NCBI GenBank assembly: GCA_965279165.1
Contig: OZ257140.1
Location: 1,922,001 to 1,986,000 of the forward strand
Direction: 5' to 3'
From: JBAYIE01 sp965279165
GTDB taxonomy: Bacteria; Bacteroidota; Bacteroidia; UKL13-3
DNA: 64,000 bases
The position numbers and the translations under genes are program-made. The notes beneath the pieces were generated by a model. That model was not told the origin of the DNA. It was given only the letters and a program-made list of their open reading frames with translations, and ran no database searches. Of the stretch, positions 54,510-62,793 are shown one piece after another (the first letter of the stretch is position 1; every line of letters starts with the position of its first letter).

Positions 54510-54572
54510 CTGACTAATGACCACTGACTAAAGCCCACTGACAAATGACCACTGACTAATGCCCAATGACCA
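54510..54572. repeat. CACTGACTAATGACC words at the 3' end of engB
   Basis: CTGACTAATGACCACTGACT, AAGCCCACTGAC and AAATGACCACTGACTAATG near-copies fill the gap between yoeB and engB. On the engB strand they read GGTCATTAGTCAGTGG, the word also seen near 30.2-30.5 kb. They begin directly after the engB stop. Confidence 0.8.
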
Positions 54573-55184
54573 TTATCCAACAAACAACTTTGCCGATTTT
54601 TCTATAAACTGCAGCAACTCATTTCTTCCTGTTTTCTCTGTAGAAGAAGTGATAAAATCGGTCGGCAACTCTTCCCATTCTTCTGCTAGTTTTGCTTTAA
54701 ATATTTGGATGTTTTTTATGGTAGAATGTTGGCTGTTTTTATCGGTTTTGGTAAATACAATACACAAAGGAACCTGGCTTTCGCCAAGATAATTAATGAG
54801 TTCGATATCGGAAGCTTGGGGCGAAATACGCGAATCCACCAAAACAAATACGGTCATCAGATTTTCGCGGTTCACAAAATAATCAGTCATTGCAGTTTCC
54901 CATTCAGTTCGTAACGATTTCGATCGTTTGGCATACCCATAGCCGGGTAAATCAACCAAATACCATTTGTCGTTTATATTAAAATGATTAATGGCTATGG
55001 TTTTTCCCGGAGTTGCCGAAACTTTTGCCAATCCTTTGCGGTTGCACAACATATTAATCAACGACGATTTTCCAACATTCGACCTGCCTATAAATGCATA
55101 CTCAGGCTTTTCCGGTCGCGGACAATCAGCCAATCCTGCCGAGCTCTTGATAAATTCAGCTTTGTTGATGAGTATTTCTTTCAT
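54573..55184 (-). CDS. engB: Ribosome biogenesis GTPase EngB/YsxC
   Basis: 203 residues. G1 GRSNVGKSSLINM, G3 DLPGYG, G4 TKTD, all in the expected order, with the YihA-type N-terminus AEFIKSSAGLADCPRP. It takes part in large-subunit maturation. Overlaps the upstream lipoprotein gene by 4 nt (ATGA). Confidence 0.95.
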   Translation of the reverse strand: MKEILINKAEFIKSSAGLADCPRPEKPEYAFIGRSNVGKSSLINMLCNRKGLAKVSATPGKTIAINHFNINDKWYLVDLPGYGYAKRSKSLRTEWETAMTDYFVNRENLMTVFVLVDSRISPQASDIELINYLGESQVPLCIVFTKTDKNSQHSTIKNIQIFKAKLAEEWEELPTDFITSSTEKTGRNELLQFIEKSAKLFVG

Positions 55185-55741
55185 GGCAGTAAGGTAAGGG
55201 TTTTTAAAGCTGATTTATACCGAACAACGCCATCAGTGGTATTGTAATACAAACTATCGCCGGTAACGGAAAGTCCAATATGTAAATTCCGAAAAGTTTG
55301 TCCATGGTATTGTAAAGAATCAAACGCCGCACTGTCAGGCGATTCAAGGGCACTAAACCGGAATAGGTAATCTTGTCCGCTTGCCTTTACGGTAACCAAT
55401 TCGGGCTGTAAAGAAATATTGCTATGGAACGAGAATAGATTTAAAGAATCGGTGACCACAACGAATTTATTTTCAAAAGCATAATAATCCTGCGGGCATT
55501 CGGGGTTATTGGTATAAGCTTCAAGTGTATACCAATGATCAATTGGTGTTGATTCAAATAATAAGGTATCGCCGTTTTGGTTGGTATAATACGACGAATC
55601 GTTGCCGGAAAATGGCCATAAATTCAGATGCGAATTTCCCAAATCTAGATGCTCTGTATGAGAAGCTCTGCAAGGCGCATCATAATCAGGTTTACAGGAA
55701 AATACCCCAAGAAATAAGATAAAAAGGACACCAAATTTCAT
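55181..55741 (-). CDS. Predicted lipoprotein of unknown function
   Basis: 186 residues. Signal with lipobox GVFSC (Cys16). The body has beta-strand character and four further cysteines (including CRASH and CPQDYY). No domain recognised. Translationally coupled to engB and divergent from ubiE. Confidence 0.8.
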   Translation of the reverse strand: MKFGVLFILFLGVFSCKPDYDAPCRASHTEHLDLGNSHLNLWPFSGNDSSYYTNQNGDTLLFESTPIDHWYTLEAYTNNPECPQDYYAFENKFVVVTDSLNLFSFHSNISLQPELVTVKASGQDYLFRFSALESPDSAAFDSLQYHGQTFRNLHIGLSVTGDSLYYNTTDGVVRYKSALKTLTLLP

Positions 55742-55800
55742 GTTGCAAATAAATACAATGCAGGTAACTTATTTTCGCTTATTTTCGTGCGATTAATACT

Positions 55801-56526
55801 TTGGAAATAATTAAACCCGAACCGGCTTCCAACTCTTCTAAGAAGATTCAGGTTGAACAGATGTTCGACAGCATAGCCCCTAAATACGATTTTCTGAATC
55901 GTTCGTTATCCCTTGGCATGGATATTTTATGGCGTAAAAGAACGATTAAAAGTCTGCGAGAAGTAGAGCCAAAATCGATATTGGATGTGGCAACCGGCAC
56001 CTGCGACCTTGCCATTGAGTCGCTTAGCCTTAAACCGGAAAAGGTTACCGGGGTTGATATTTCCGCAGAAATGCTCGAAGTGGGACGTAAAAAACTGGCT
56101 CAGCTTGGGCTTACAGAAAAAATCCTGTTGAAGAAGGCAGATTCGGAGAAATTGCCCTTTTCGGATGCCAGTTTTGATGCCGTTACTGTCGCATTTGGGG
56201 TACGAAATTTCGAAAACCTACAAAGCGGAATCAGCCAAATGTACCGTGTTTTAAGACCGGGAGGCAAAATTGCCATTCTCGAATTCTCCAAACCGAAGGC
56301 ATTTCCATTTAAACAGGTGTACAATTTTTATTTTAATTATATATTGCCAAAGCTTGGTGGGATGATTAGCAAAAGCAAAAACGCCTATACTTATTTACCG
56401 GAATCTGTAAAACATTTTCCCGAAAATGATGCGTTTACTGCATATTTGCACAAAGCCGGCTTTAAACAAACCAAAATTGAACCTTTAACATTCGGAATTT
56501 GTACGCTTTATACAGGAATAAAATAA
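55801..56526 (+). CDS. ubiE: Demethylmenaquinone methyltransferase (UbiE/MenG)
   Basis: 241 residues. SAM motif ILDVATGTCDLAIE and the family marks MFDSIAPKYDFLNRSLSLG and AFGVRNFENL are present. It makes menaquinone from its demethyl precursor, supplying the quinone that SQR reduces. Start is TTG at 55801: the first ATG is at residue 21 and would remove the conserved KIQVEQMFD segment. TATTTTCG boxes lie 25-35 nt upstream. porT overlaps its 3' end by 28 nt. Confidence 0.93.
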   Translation: MEIIKPEPASNSSKKIQVEQMFDSIAPKYDFLNRSLSLGMDILWRKRTIKSLREVEPKSILDVATGTCDLAIESLSLKPEKVTGVDISAEMLEVGRKKLAQLGLTEKILLKKADSEKLPFSDASFDAVTVAFGVRNFENLQSGISQMYRVLRPGGKIAILEFSKPKAFPFKQVYNFYFNYILPKLGGMISKSKNAYTYLPESVKHFPENDAFTAYLHKAGFKQTKIEPLTFGICTLYTGIK

Positions 56527-57197
56527 TTACAGGAGTTGTCGTATTGATGATGACAACCATTGCTGCTTTGGCACAACCAAATACAGAGCAGTATGATAAC
56601 AATTGGCTGCACTTTGGTTTTACTCTGTGTACCAATACAGCTAACTTTCGGGTTGATACAAGGCCGTCAGTTATTGCTGCAGATTCTGTTCAAAATGTAA
56701 GTATGCAATCGTTTCCCGGTATTGGTTTAGGAGGTATTACAAACCTGCGTTTAGGTAAGTTCTTCGATTTACGATTGATGTTTCCGGTAATATCATTTGT
56801 TCAACGTAACCTGGTTTACCAATTCCCTACCCAAAAAAAGGAAGTAAAAATCGAATCGGCATATTGTGATGCTTCCCTGCTGTTAAAATTTAAATCGGCA
56901 CGGAGAAAAAATATTCGTGCTTATGTTGTAATGGGTCCGCGTTTTAGTTACGATCTTGCATCAACCACCAAAAAAGACCGAAGCATGAAGGATCCTGTTG
57001 TTTCGCTGAATAAAACCAGTTGGGGCTACGATGCAGGTTTCGGTTTGGATATCTATTTCCCATTTTTTAAGCTTTCACCCGAAATAAAGGTTTGTAATAC
57101 CTATGGAAATACTTTGTATTACGATGGGTTTATTTATACTGGGGTAATCGAAAAACTTTCGCCACAAATGGTGATGTTCTCCCTTCATTTCGAATAA
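56499..57197 (+). CDS. porT: PorT/SprT-like T9SS outer-membrane protein
   Basis: 232 residues. A signal peptide (IITGVVVLMMTTIAALAQ) precedes a beta-barrel of the PorT type (NWLHFGFTLCTNTANFRV, then QSFPGIGLGGITNLRLG, and the C-terminal strand MVMFSLHFE). PorT is needed for T9SS assembly. The position directly downstream of ubiE is, from memory, common for porT in this phylum. The TTG start overlaps ubiE by 28 nt; ATG at 56547 would cut the signal peptide. Export substrates of T9SS occur throughout the window. Confidence 0.82.
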   Translation: MYALYRNKIITGVVVLMMTTIAALAQPNTEQYDNNWLHFGFTLCTNTANFRVDTRPSVIAADSVQNVSMQSFPGIGLGGITNLRLGKFFDLRLMFPVISFVQRNLVYQFPTQKKEVKIESAYCDASLLLKFKSARRKNIRAYVVMGPRFSYDLASTTKKDRSMKDPVVSLNKTSWGYDAGFGLDIYFPFFKLSPEIKVCNTYGNTLYYDGFIYTGVIEKLSPQMVMFSLHFE

Positions 57198-57202
57198 AAA
57201 CT

Positions 57203-58321
57203 ATGAAGTTTACTATTGCTGCAACGGATGCGCAAACCAATGCCCGTGCGGGAACTTTGCTAACCGACAGGGGCGAAATACAAACGCCAATTTTTATGCC
57301 GGTGGGAACACAAGGTAGTGTAAAAGGTGTTACCCAATCTGATTTAAAAGACAGCATTAAAGCACAAATCATTTTAGCCAATACCTATCATATTTATTTG
57401 CGTCCCGGTTTAGAAGTAATTGAACAAGCCGGAGGCATACATTCATTTATCAACTGGGATCGTCCAATGCTTACCGACAGTGGAGGTTACCAGGTTTTTT
57501 CGTTGGGTGATATGCGGAAAATAAAAGAAGAGGGTGTTTATTTTAAATCCCATATCGATGGCTCGAAACATTTTTTTTCGCCCGAAAATGCCATCGATAT
57601 CCAACGGGTTATTGGTGCCGATATCATCATGGCTTTTGACGAATGTACCCCTTTTCCCTGTACCCTCGATTACGCAACAAATTCGATGCACTTAACGCAT
57701 CGCTGGCTCGACTGTTGTATTGCACAATTTGATTCGACCGAACCAAAATACGGTAAAACACAAAGTTTATTCCCAATCGTACAGGGTAGCACGTATAAAG
57801 AGTTACGTATACAATCTGCCGAATTTGTGGCATCAAAAAACCGTGAGGGAAATGCCATAGGAGGATTGAGTGTTGGCGAACCTGCCGAAATGATGTATGA
57901 AATGACAGATTTGGTTTGCGGAATTCTACCCAAAGAAAAACCACGTTATTTAATGGGGGTTGGAACACCCGAAAATTTGTTGGAATGTATTGCTCTTGGC
58001 ATTGATATGTTTGATTGTGTGATGCCAACACGCAATGCCCGGCACGGACATATTTTTACCAAACAGGGTATCATCAACATAAAAAATAAAAAATGGGAGA
58101 AGGATTTTAGTCCGCTTGACGAAGAGCATACCCCCGAGTATTCAAAAGCCTATTTGAGGCATTTGGTCCATACCAACGAAATGCTGGGCGCACAGATTGC
58201 CAGCAAACAAAATCTGGCTTTTTATTTAAAACTTGTGCAGGAAGCGCGTGAGCATATTGTAACAGGTGATTTTCGTACATGGAAGGAATCAACTGTTAAA
58301 CAAGTAACATTCCGTTTATAA
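57203..58321 (+). CDS. tgt: tRNA-guanine(34) transglycosylase
   Basis: 372 residues. Catalytic segments LTDSGGYQVFSLGDMRKIKE (first Asp) and AFDECTPFP, then the second Asp in MFDCVMPTRNARHGHIFT. It exchanges G34 for preQ1 in tRNA for queuosine synthesis. The usual zinc ligands (CxCxxC) are missing: the segment reads SPLDEEHTPEYSKAYLRHL with only the His kept. I recall the same in Bacteroidota relatives. It may use a different way to stabilise the C-terminal part. Confidence 0.93.
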   Translation: MKFTIAATDAQTNARAGTLLTDRGEIQTPIFMPVGTQGSVKGVTQSDLKDSIKAQIILANTYHIYLRPGLEVIEQAGGIHSFINWDRPMLTDSGGYQVFSLGDMRKIKEEGVYFKSHIDGSKHFFSPENAIDIQRVIGADIIMAFDECTPFPCTLDYATNSMHLTHRWLDCCIAQFDSTEPKYGKTQSLFPIVQGSTYKELRIQSAEFVASKNREGNAIGGLSVGEPAEMMYEMTDLVCGILPKEKPRYLMGVGTPENLLECIALGIDMFDCVMPTRNARHGHIFTKQGIINIKNKKWEKDFSPLDEEHTPEYSKAYLRHLVHTNEMLGAQIASKQNLAFYLKLVQEAREHIVTGDFRTWKESTVKQVTFRL

Positions 58322-58442
58322 GAACCTAAGACCGAGCTTCTACGCATTTCTCAGCACCTTCGAATAATACGAGAAAGAGGAATGTTTCATAGGCAGGGGA
58401 GACTTTTCCAAATCAAAATTCTCTAATTAGGCAACTATTTTG

Positions 58443-58465
58443 TGTACCCTAAAAGGTACATTTTT
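58443..58465 (+). terminator. Possible weak terminator after tgt
   Basis: Stem TGTACC / GGTACA around CTAAAA, followed by five T. Only 6 bp, 122 nt after the tgt stop and 56 nt before the response-regulator start, so it could also be an operator. Confidence 0.4.
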
Positions 58466-58520
58466 CAATCTTGCAGGTTCATACTTTCTTTTCCCAAATA
58501 TTTTCAATAACGTTGATGGA

Positions 58521-59246
58521 ATGAGTATACTGAACTGTTTGGTCGCGGATGATTTTTCTTCAGATCGGTTTTTATATGCAAAGATGCTGTCGGATTTAGG
58601 ACATGAAGTGTTGGCTGTTGCCAATAATGGAAATGAACTCATAGAAAAAGCCAAACAGTATAAACCGGATTTTATTTTAACCGATATCAACATGCCGGTA
58701 AAAAATGGCATCGAAGCTTCGTTGTTTATTAAAAACAAGATTTCACGCGATATAAAAATTATTTGTGTTACCGGAGAAGATATTTTACCCAATACATTTG
58801 AGATTGCAAAATCATATATTAATGGATATGTTTTAAAGGGATTCTCATTGGTTAAATTAAACCAAGCAATTCAATGTGCTTTTGCAGGAAAGTTTTACAT
58901 TGATCACAAACTACATAAGAAAATTGCAGAATTATTTAAATTAGAAGAGATACCGGAATTGTTTGAAGGCCTAAAAGAAAGCGCCGATTCAGTTATTATC
59001 GAACAGGAAGGATTTAAGGTAAAAATTTCTGATCGACAGGTATTAATAGTAAGTGCATTGTTTTATAGTAAAAGTCAGGGAGAAATCGCAGAGATGCTAT
59101 CTATAGAGCCCCAAAGTGTTGCTAAAAACATCAAGCGACTAAAAGAAAGATTAAATGCAACCGACCGGATGGAATTAATACGCATATTTATGGAATATGG
59201 GTTAATAGATAATGTACAAATTATTAATCCGGCAAACCTGAAATGA
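58521..59246 (+). CDS. LuxR/NarL-type response regulator
   Basis: 241 residues from ATG 58521; an in-frame TTG at 58440 lies in the hairpin region and adds unrelated residues. The receiver domain has acidic DD (VADDFSSDR), the phospho-acceptor in FILTDINMPVKNG, the Thr in CVTGED and the Lys in VLKGF. The C-terminal HTH is LSIEPQSVAKNIKRLKERLN, preceded by ISDRQVLIVSALFYSKSQGE. No histidine kinase is adjacent; it is an orphan in this window. Confidence 0.88.
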   Translation: MSILNCLVADDFSSDRFLYAKMLSDLGHEVLAVANNGNELIEKAKQYKPDFILTDINMPVKNGIEASLFIKNKISRDIKIICVTGEDILPNTFEIAKSYINGYVLKGFSLVKLNQAIQCAFAGKFYIDHKLHKKIAELFKLEEIPELFEGLKESADSVIIEQEGFKVKISDRQVLIVSALFYSKSQGEIAEMLSIEPQSVAKNIKRLKERLNATDRMELIRIFMEYGLIDNVQIINPANLK

Positions 59247-59248
59247 TG

Positions 59249-60769
59249 TTATCGCAGCTTGTTTCTATAAATATAGGTTACCTGATTCACATTTTTCGGA
59301 TTTAACCAATGCATCACTTTGTCCAAAAAACTAGGTTCTATTTTGGTTTCCAATACCAAGCCAGGGAATACAGTTTTGAGTTTATTTACCCGCTCTTCCA
59401 AATGCTCTTCTTCCAGAAACAAAACAAATTTAGGTTCACATTTTAGGTTTTCGTATACTTCTTTTTTTAACTGATTCATGTCGGCATTGGCAAGAATCGA
59501 ATATTGATCGGGCCATTGTTTTTGTAAATAAAACTTAGGCATACTAACCGAATTTTCATGGTTGCTGTTTTCAATTACCAAACAATTGATATATCGGTAT
59601 TGTGATAAATACAACATGGCATCAACCCTGTTTTTTTTAGTCGACGAAAAACTTAAAAGTAAAAGCAAAACCATATTTAAAGCAATAGCAAAGCCAAAAC
59701 TATACCGATGCAGAAGCTTTTGTTTTTTCCAAAAGGCAGATTGTTGAATATAACGAAACCAGCCAACCATACCAATCATTAGTATAAATGGAATAACCGG
59801 TATAACAAACCGCTCTTGTTTGTTTGGGAAATAAGAATGAAATAGGAAAAACAACAACACAGGAAGTATGATTATCAAAGATTTTTTCCACTCTTTAAAA
59901 AAACCAAACAGGATAAAAAAACTAACTGGTGGTATAAAAATTCCTGCAACCAGTAAAGTGTAATTGTACCATGGTCCGTTTGGATAATCTCCCGAATGGT
60001 GGATATTATAATCTACATATCCTCTGAATTCAGCAAATGGATATCCCCAAACAGCCATATCCGTTCCACCTTGCAGTACCAACATGCTGGTAATGGTTCC
60101 TAAAGCCAATATAAATGCAGCTACAAAGCCTCTTTGAATCCATACTGCCAATCCCAAACCTAGGATAAAAAAACTGGTTTGAAATCGAATGGAAAATGCA
60201 ATACCGGCAACCAATCCCGCATAAAACAAAAGTTTCTTTTTATTCGTATCGTTTTTTACCAACAACCAAACAGCGCCAAATAACGGTGGTATACAAACAA
60301 CTTCAACCAAATTGCGTACACCCAACATGGGTAACATCCAAAACAAAGCAAGCGACCAACCTGCAATTTCTGCCATCTTTTCGTCGTAGAGCTTCCGGAT
60401 GATTTTATATCCCCATAGTATACATAACATGGAAAACAAAGCATGCAACAACCGTATAAGCAGCATCTTGATGGCAGGATTATAAATTCCTAGTTGCTCA
60501 GCTCCATATAATATGCCACACATAAAGGCAGGATAAGTAAGACTATGACCGCTTGGTTCAACATATCCTTTGTCCTTATCCGGCAACCAACCATTCATGT
60601 TTTCCCCGTCAATCCACGATTGTGCCACTTCGATAGTGATGAAATGATCATCGTGCATGCCATACCCGGTGGAGAAAATAGCTGAAAACAAGCGTATGGT
60701 AAATGCAATTAAAAGAATGGATTGCAGCTTATTCTTCTGATAAATATTTATTATTGTCGGAAGTATCAT
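59249..60769 (-). CDS. GT-C family glycosyltransferase (GT39/mannosyltransferase-like)
   Basis: 506 residues with about ten membrane helices. The first loop carries GYGMHDDHF, the acidic pair expected for the metal/lipid-phosphate site of GT-C enzymes, and later WSLALFWMLPMLGVRNLVE. It probably moves a sugar from a polyprenyl-phosphate donor at the periplasmic face. Its C-terminal ~130 residues are soluble. Convergent with the response-regulator gene (2-nt gap) and divergent from lptF/G. Confidence 0.78.
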   Translation of the reverse strand: MILPTIINIYQKNKLQSILLIAFTIRLFSAIFSTGYGMHDDHFITIEVAQSWIDGENMNGWLPDKDKGYVEPSGHSLTYPAFMCGILYGAEQLGIYNPAIKMLLIRLLHALFSMLCILWGYKIIRKLYDEKMAEIAGWSLALFWMLPMLGVRNLVEVVCIPPLFGAVWLLVKNDTNKKKLLFYAGLVAGIAFSIRFQTSFFILGLGLAVWIQRGFVAAFILALGTITSMLVLQGGTDMAVWGYPFAEFRGYVDYNIHHSGDYPNGPWYNYTLLVAGIFIPPVSFFILFGFFKEWKKSLIIILPVLLFFLFHSYFPNKQERFVIPVIPFILMIGMVGWFRYIQQSAFWKKQKLLHRYSFGFAIALNMVLLLLLSFSSTKKNRVDAMLYLSQYRYINCLVIENSNHENSVSMPKFYLQKQWPDQYSILANADMNQLKKEVYENLKCEPKFVLFLEEEHLEERVNKLKTVFPGLVLETKIEPSFLDKVMHWLNPKNVNQVTYIYRNKLR

Positions 60770-60832
60770 GGCACAAAAGTATAACTATACTGCAATTTTG
60801 GTAATGCTAATGGTATGAAGTTTATAACATAC

Positions 60833-61909
60833 ATGAAGACCATTGATAAGTATATAATTAAAAAGTTTTTAATTACATTTCTGATGTCAACTTTGCTATT
60901 TTCATTAATTGCAATTGTAATCGATATTTCAGAGAAAATTGACGACTTTATTAAAAACAAACCTCCTGTTGTTTCTATCATATTCGATTATTATATCTAT
61001 TTTCTTCTTTGGTTTTTCGGTTTCTTCGGTCCTCTTTTTGTTTTTCTTTCTTGCATGTTCTTCAATTCAAAACTGGCACAGAACACCGAGATAATTGCTA
61101 TCCTGAGTAGCGGCACAAAATACCGCAATGTACTTAAACCCTATTTTGTTGTTGCCGGTTTACTGGTTGTATTGTTTATATTTTTAAATGCATACGTTAT
61201 TCCGATTGGCAACGAACGTAAATTGGCTTTTGAAGATGCGTATATCAAGGAAAAGAAAATTGTACAGTCGCAAAATATCCATGTTCAGATTACTCCAGGA
61301 ACCATGTTGTTTATTGAGTCGTTTAATTACCTCGATAGTACCGGTACCAACCTAACACTAGAACGATTTGAAAACAGCAATGTGGTACAGCGTATTTTTG
61401 CATCCCGCTTGGTTTGGAACAAAAACAAAGAAATGTGGCAACTCGAAAATTTTAAACAACGTGTTTTTACAGAGGATGGTGAAAAACTGATAAAAGGTGC
61501 TGTAAAAGATACCATGTTGCCAATAAAACCTTCCGAGTTTATTATCAAGTCTCAGTATATTTCGGCTATGACCAATTCCAATCTTAATGATTATATCCGA
61601 AAAGAAAAGGAGAGAGGTTCTTCGAAATTGAGCGAGTATTATGTTGAATTATACAGAAGAACTGCTAGTGCCTTTTCATTTCTGCCATTAACTTTACTGG
61701 CTGTAGCCATATCTTCCCGTAAATCAAGAGGTGGGATTGGCGTACATTTGGGAATTGGAATTTTTATTACGTTGCTATTTCTGTTAACCGAACAAGTGTT
61801 TAAAACATTTGGCATCTCCAATGTTATTGCGCCTGCTTTTGCCGTATGGACACCCGTTGTACTTTTCTTTTTTGTAGCTTTGTACATGATAATTAAGGCA
61901 CCTAAATAG
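60833..61909 (+). CDS. LptF/LptG family permease
   Basis: 358 residues from ATG 60833; ATG 60815 would add six residues. Membrane segments at the N-terminus (KFLITFLMSTLLFSLIAIVI) and after FGPLFVFLSCMFFNSKLAQN, a periplasmic jellyroll (about 150-260), and three C-terminal helices fit the LPS-export permeases of the Lpt bridge. Bacteroidota often have single LptF/G-like genes near tgt. Its stop overlaps the GTG start of the next gene by 1 nt. Confidence 0.88.
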   Translation: MKTIDKYIIKKFLITFLMSTLLFSLIAIVIDISEKIDDFIKNKPPVVSIIFDYYIYFLLWFFGFFGPLFVFLSCMFFNSKLAQNTEIIAILSSGTKYRNVLKPYFVVAGLLVVLFIFLNAYVIPIGNERKLAFEDAYIKEKKIVQSQNIHVQITPGTMLFIESFNYLDSTGTNLTLERFENSNVVQRIFASRLVWNKNKEMWQLENFKQRVFTEDGEKLIKGAVKDTMLPIKPSEFIIKSQYISAMTNSNLNDYIRKEKERGSSKLSEYYVELYRRTASAFSFLPLTLLAVAISSRKSRGGIGVHLGIGIFITLLFLLTEQVFKTFGISNVIAPAFAVWTPVVLFFFVALYMIIKAPK

Positions 61910-62784
61910 TGATTAAAGTAAACAAGTATGTGCAGCTACATACCATTATTTTATTATGGGGATTTACACCGGTATTGGGGAAGTTAATTTCTCTGCAGGC
62001 ATTAGATCTGGTTTGGTATCGCTTGTTAATATCCGGAATAACTATTTACATTTTTGCCAGGTGGAAAGGCATTAGTTTAAAGATTCCCCCAAAGGCTTTT
62101 TTTGAAATTTTAGGTATGGGAGTTATTGTAGGTATACATTGGTATACGTTTTACCATGCCATAAAAGTTTCTAACGTTTCGGTAACCATGGCTGGATTTT
62201 CGACCGTTACTTTGTTTGGTAGTTTGTTGCAACCGTTGATTCTAAAAAAGCCTTTCTTTTGGGCCGATTTGATTTATGGAGTAGTTATTGGCGCTGGCTT
62301 AATCATCATTCTTAATTTTGAAAAGTTTTATGCCTTAGGAATATTTTATGGCGTAATTTCAGCGTTTACTGCTGCAATTTTTGGTATCTACAATGGTAAA
62401 TTAATCCAAAAACATAATCCAATAACCATTACGATAGTTGAATTTATTGGCGCATTTTTATTGCTTACAATCCTTATTGGTCTATTTGGCAAAAATCCGA
62501 ATGTGTTTCTTCTCCCCGTTGCTGTGGATTGGTTTTGGTTGATGGTATTAAGTATTCTTTGTACCACCATAGCCTTTACCTGGGGAATCTACATCCTGAA
62601 ACAATTTTCTCCCTTAACCGTGATTATTACTAATAACCTCGAACCGGTATATGGTATTGTATTCTCTGTATTGCTCTTTGGTAGTTCTGAATATATGTCG
62701 CTGCAGTTTTATATCGGTGCAGCCATCATTTTACTCGGAGTTTTTACCTACCCGTTTATTCAGAAAAAATGGAATAAAAGTTAA
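61909..62784 (+). CDS. EamA/DMT family transporter
   Basis: 291 residues with ten membrane helices in two EamA repeats. The opening ILLWGFTPVLGKLISLQALD and the second-half ITNNLEPVYGIVFSVLLFG are typical. Start is GTG at 61909, overlapping the preceding TAG. Different from the transporter at 4151. Substrate unknown. Confidence 0.88.
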   Translation: MIKVNKYVQLHTIILLWGFTPVLGKLISLQALDLVWYRLLISGITIYIFARWKGISLKIPPKAFFEILGMGVIVGIHWYTFYHAIKVSNVSVTMAGFSTVTLFGSLLQPLILKKPFFWADLIYGVVIGAGLIIILNFEKFYALGIFYGVISAFTAAIFGIYNGKLIQKHNPITITIVEFIGAFLLLTILIGLFGKNPNVFLLPVAVDWFWLMVLSILCTTIAFTWGIYILKQFSPLTVIITNNLEPVYGIVFSVLLFGSSEYMSLQFYIGAAIILLGVFTYPFIQKKWNKS

Positions 62785-62789
62785 ATTTG
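62782..62789 (+). promoter_or_regulatory. -7 box overlapping the preceding stop codon (TAAATTTG)
   Basis: TAAATTTG matches TAnnTTTG and shares its TAA with the stop of the transporter gene. Only four bases separate it from the next ATG, so the transcript should be leaderless. Confidence 0.5.
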
Positions 62790-62793
62790 TATT

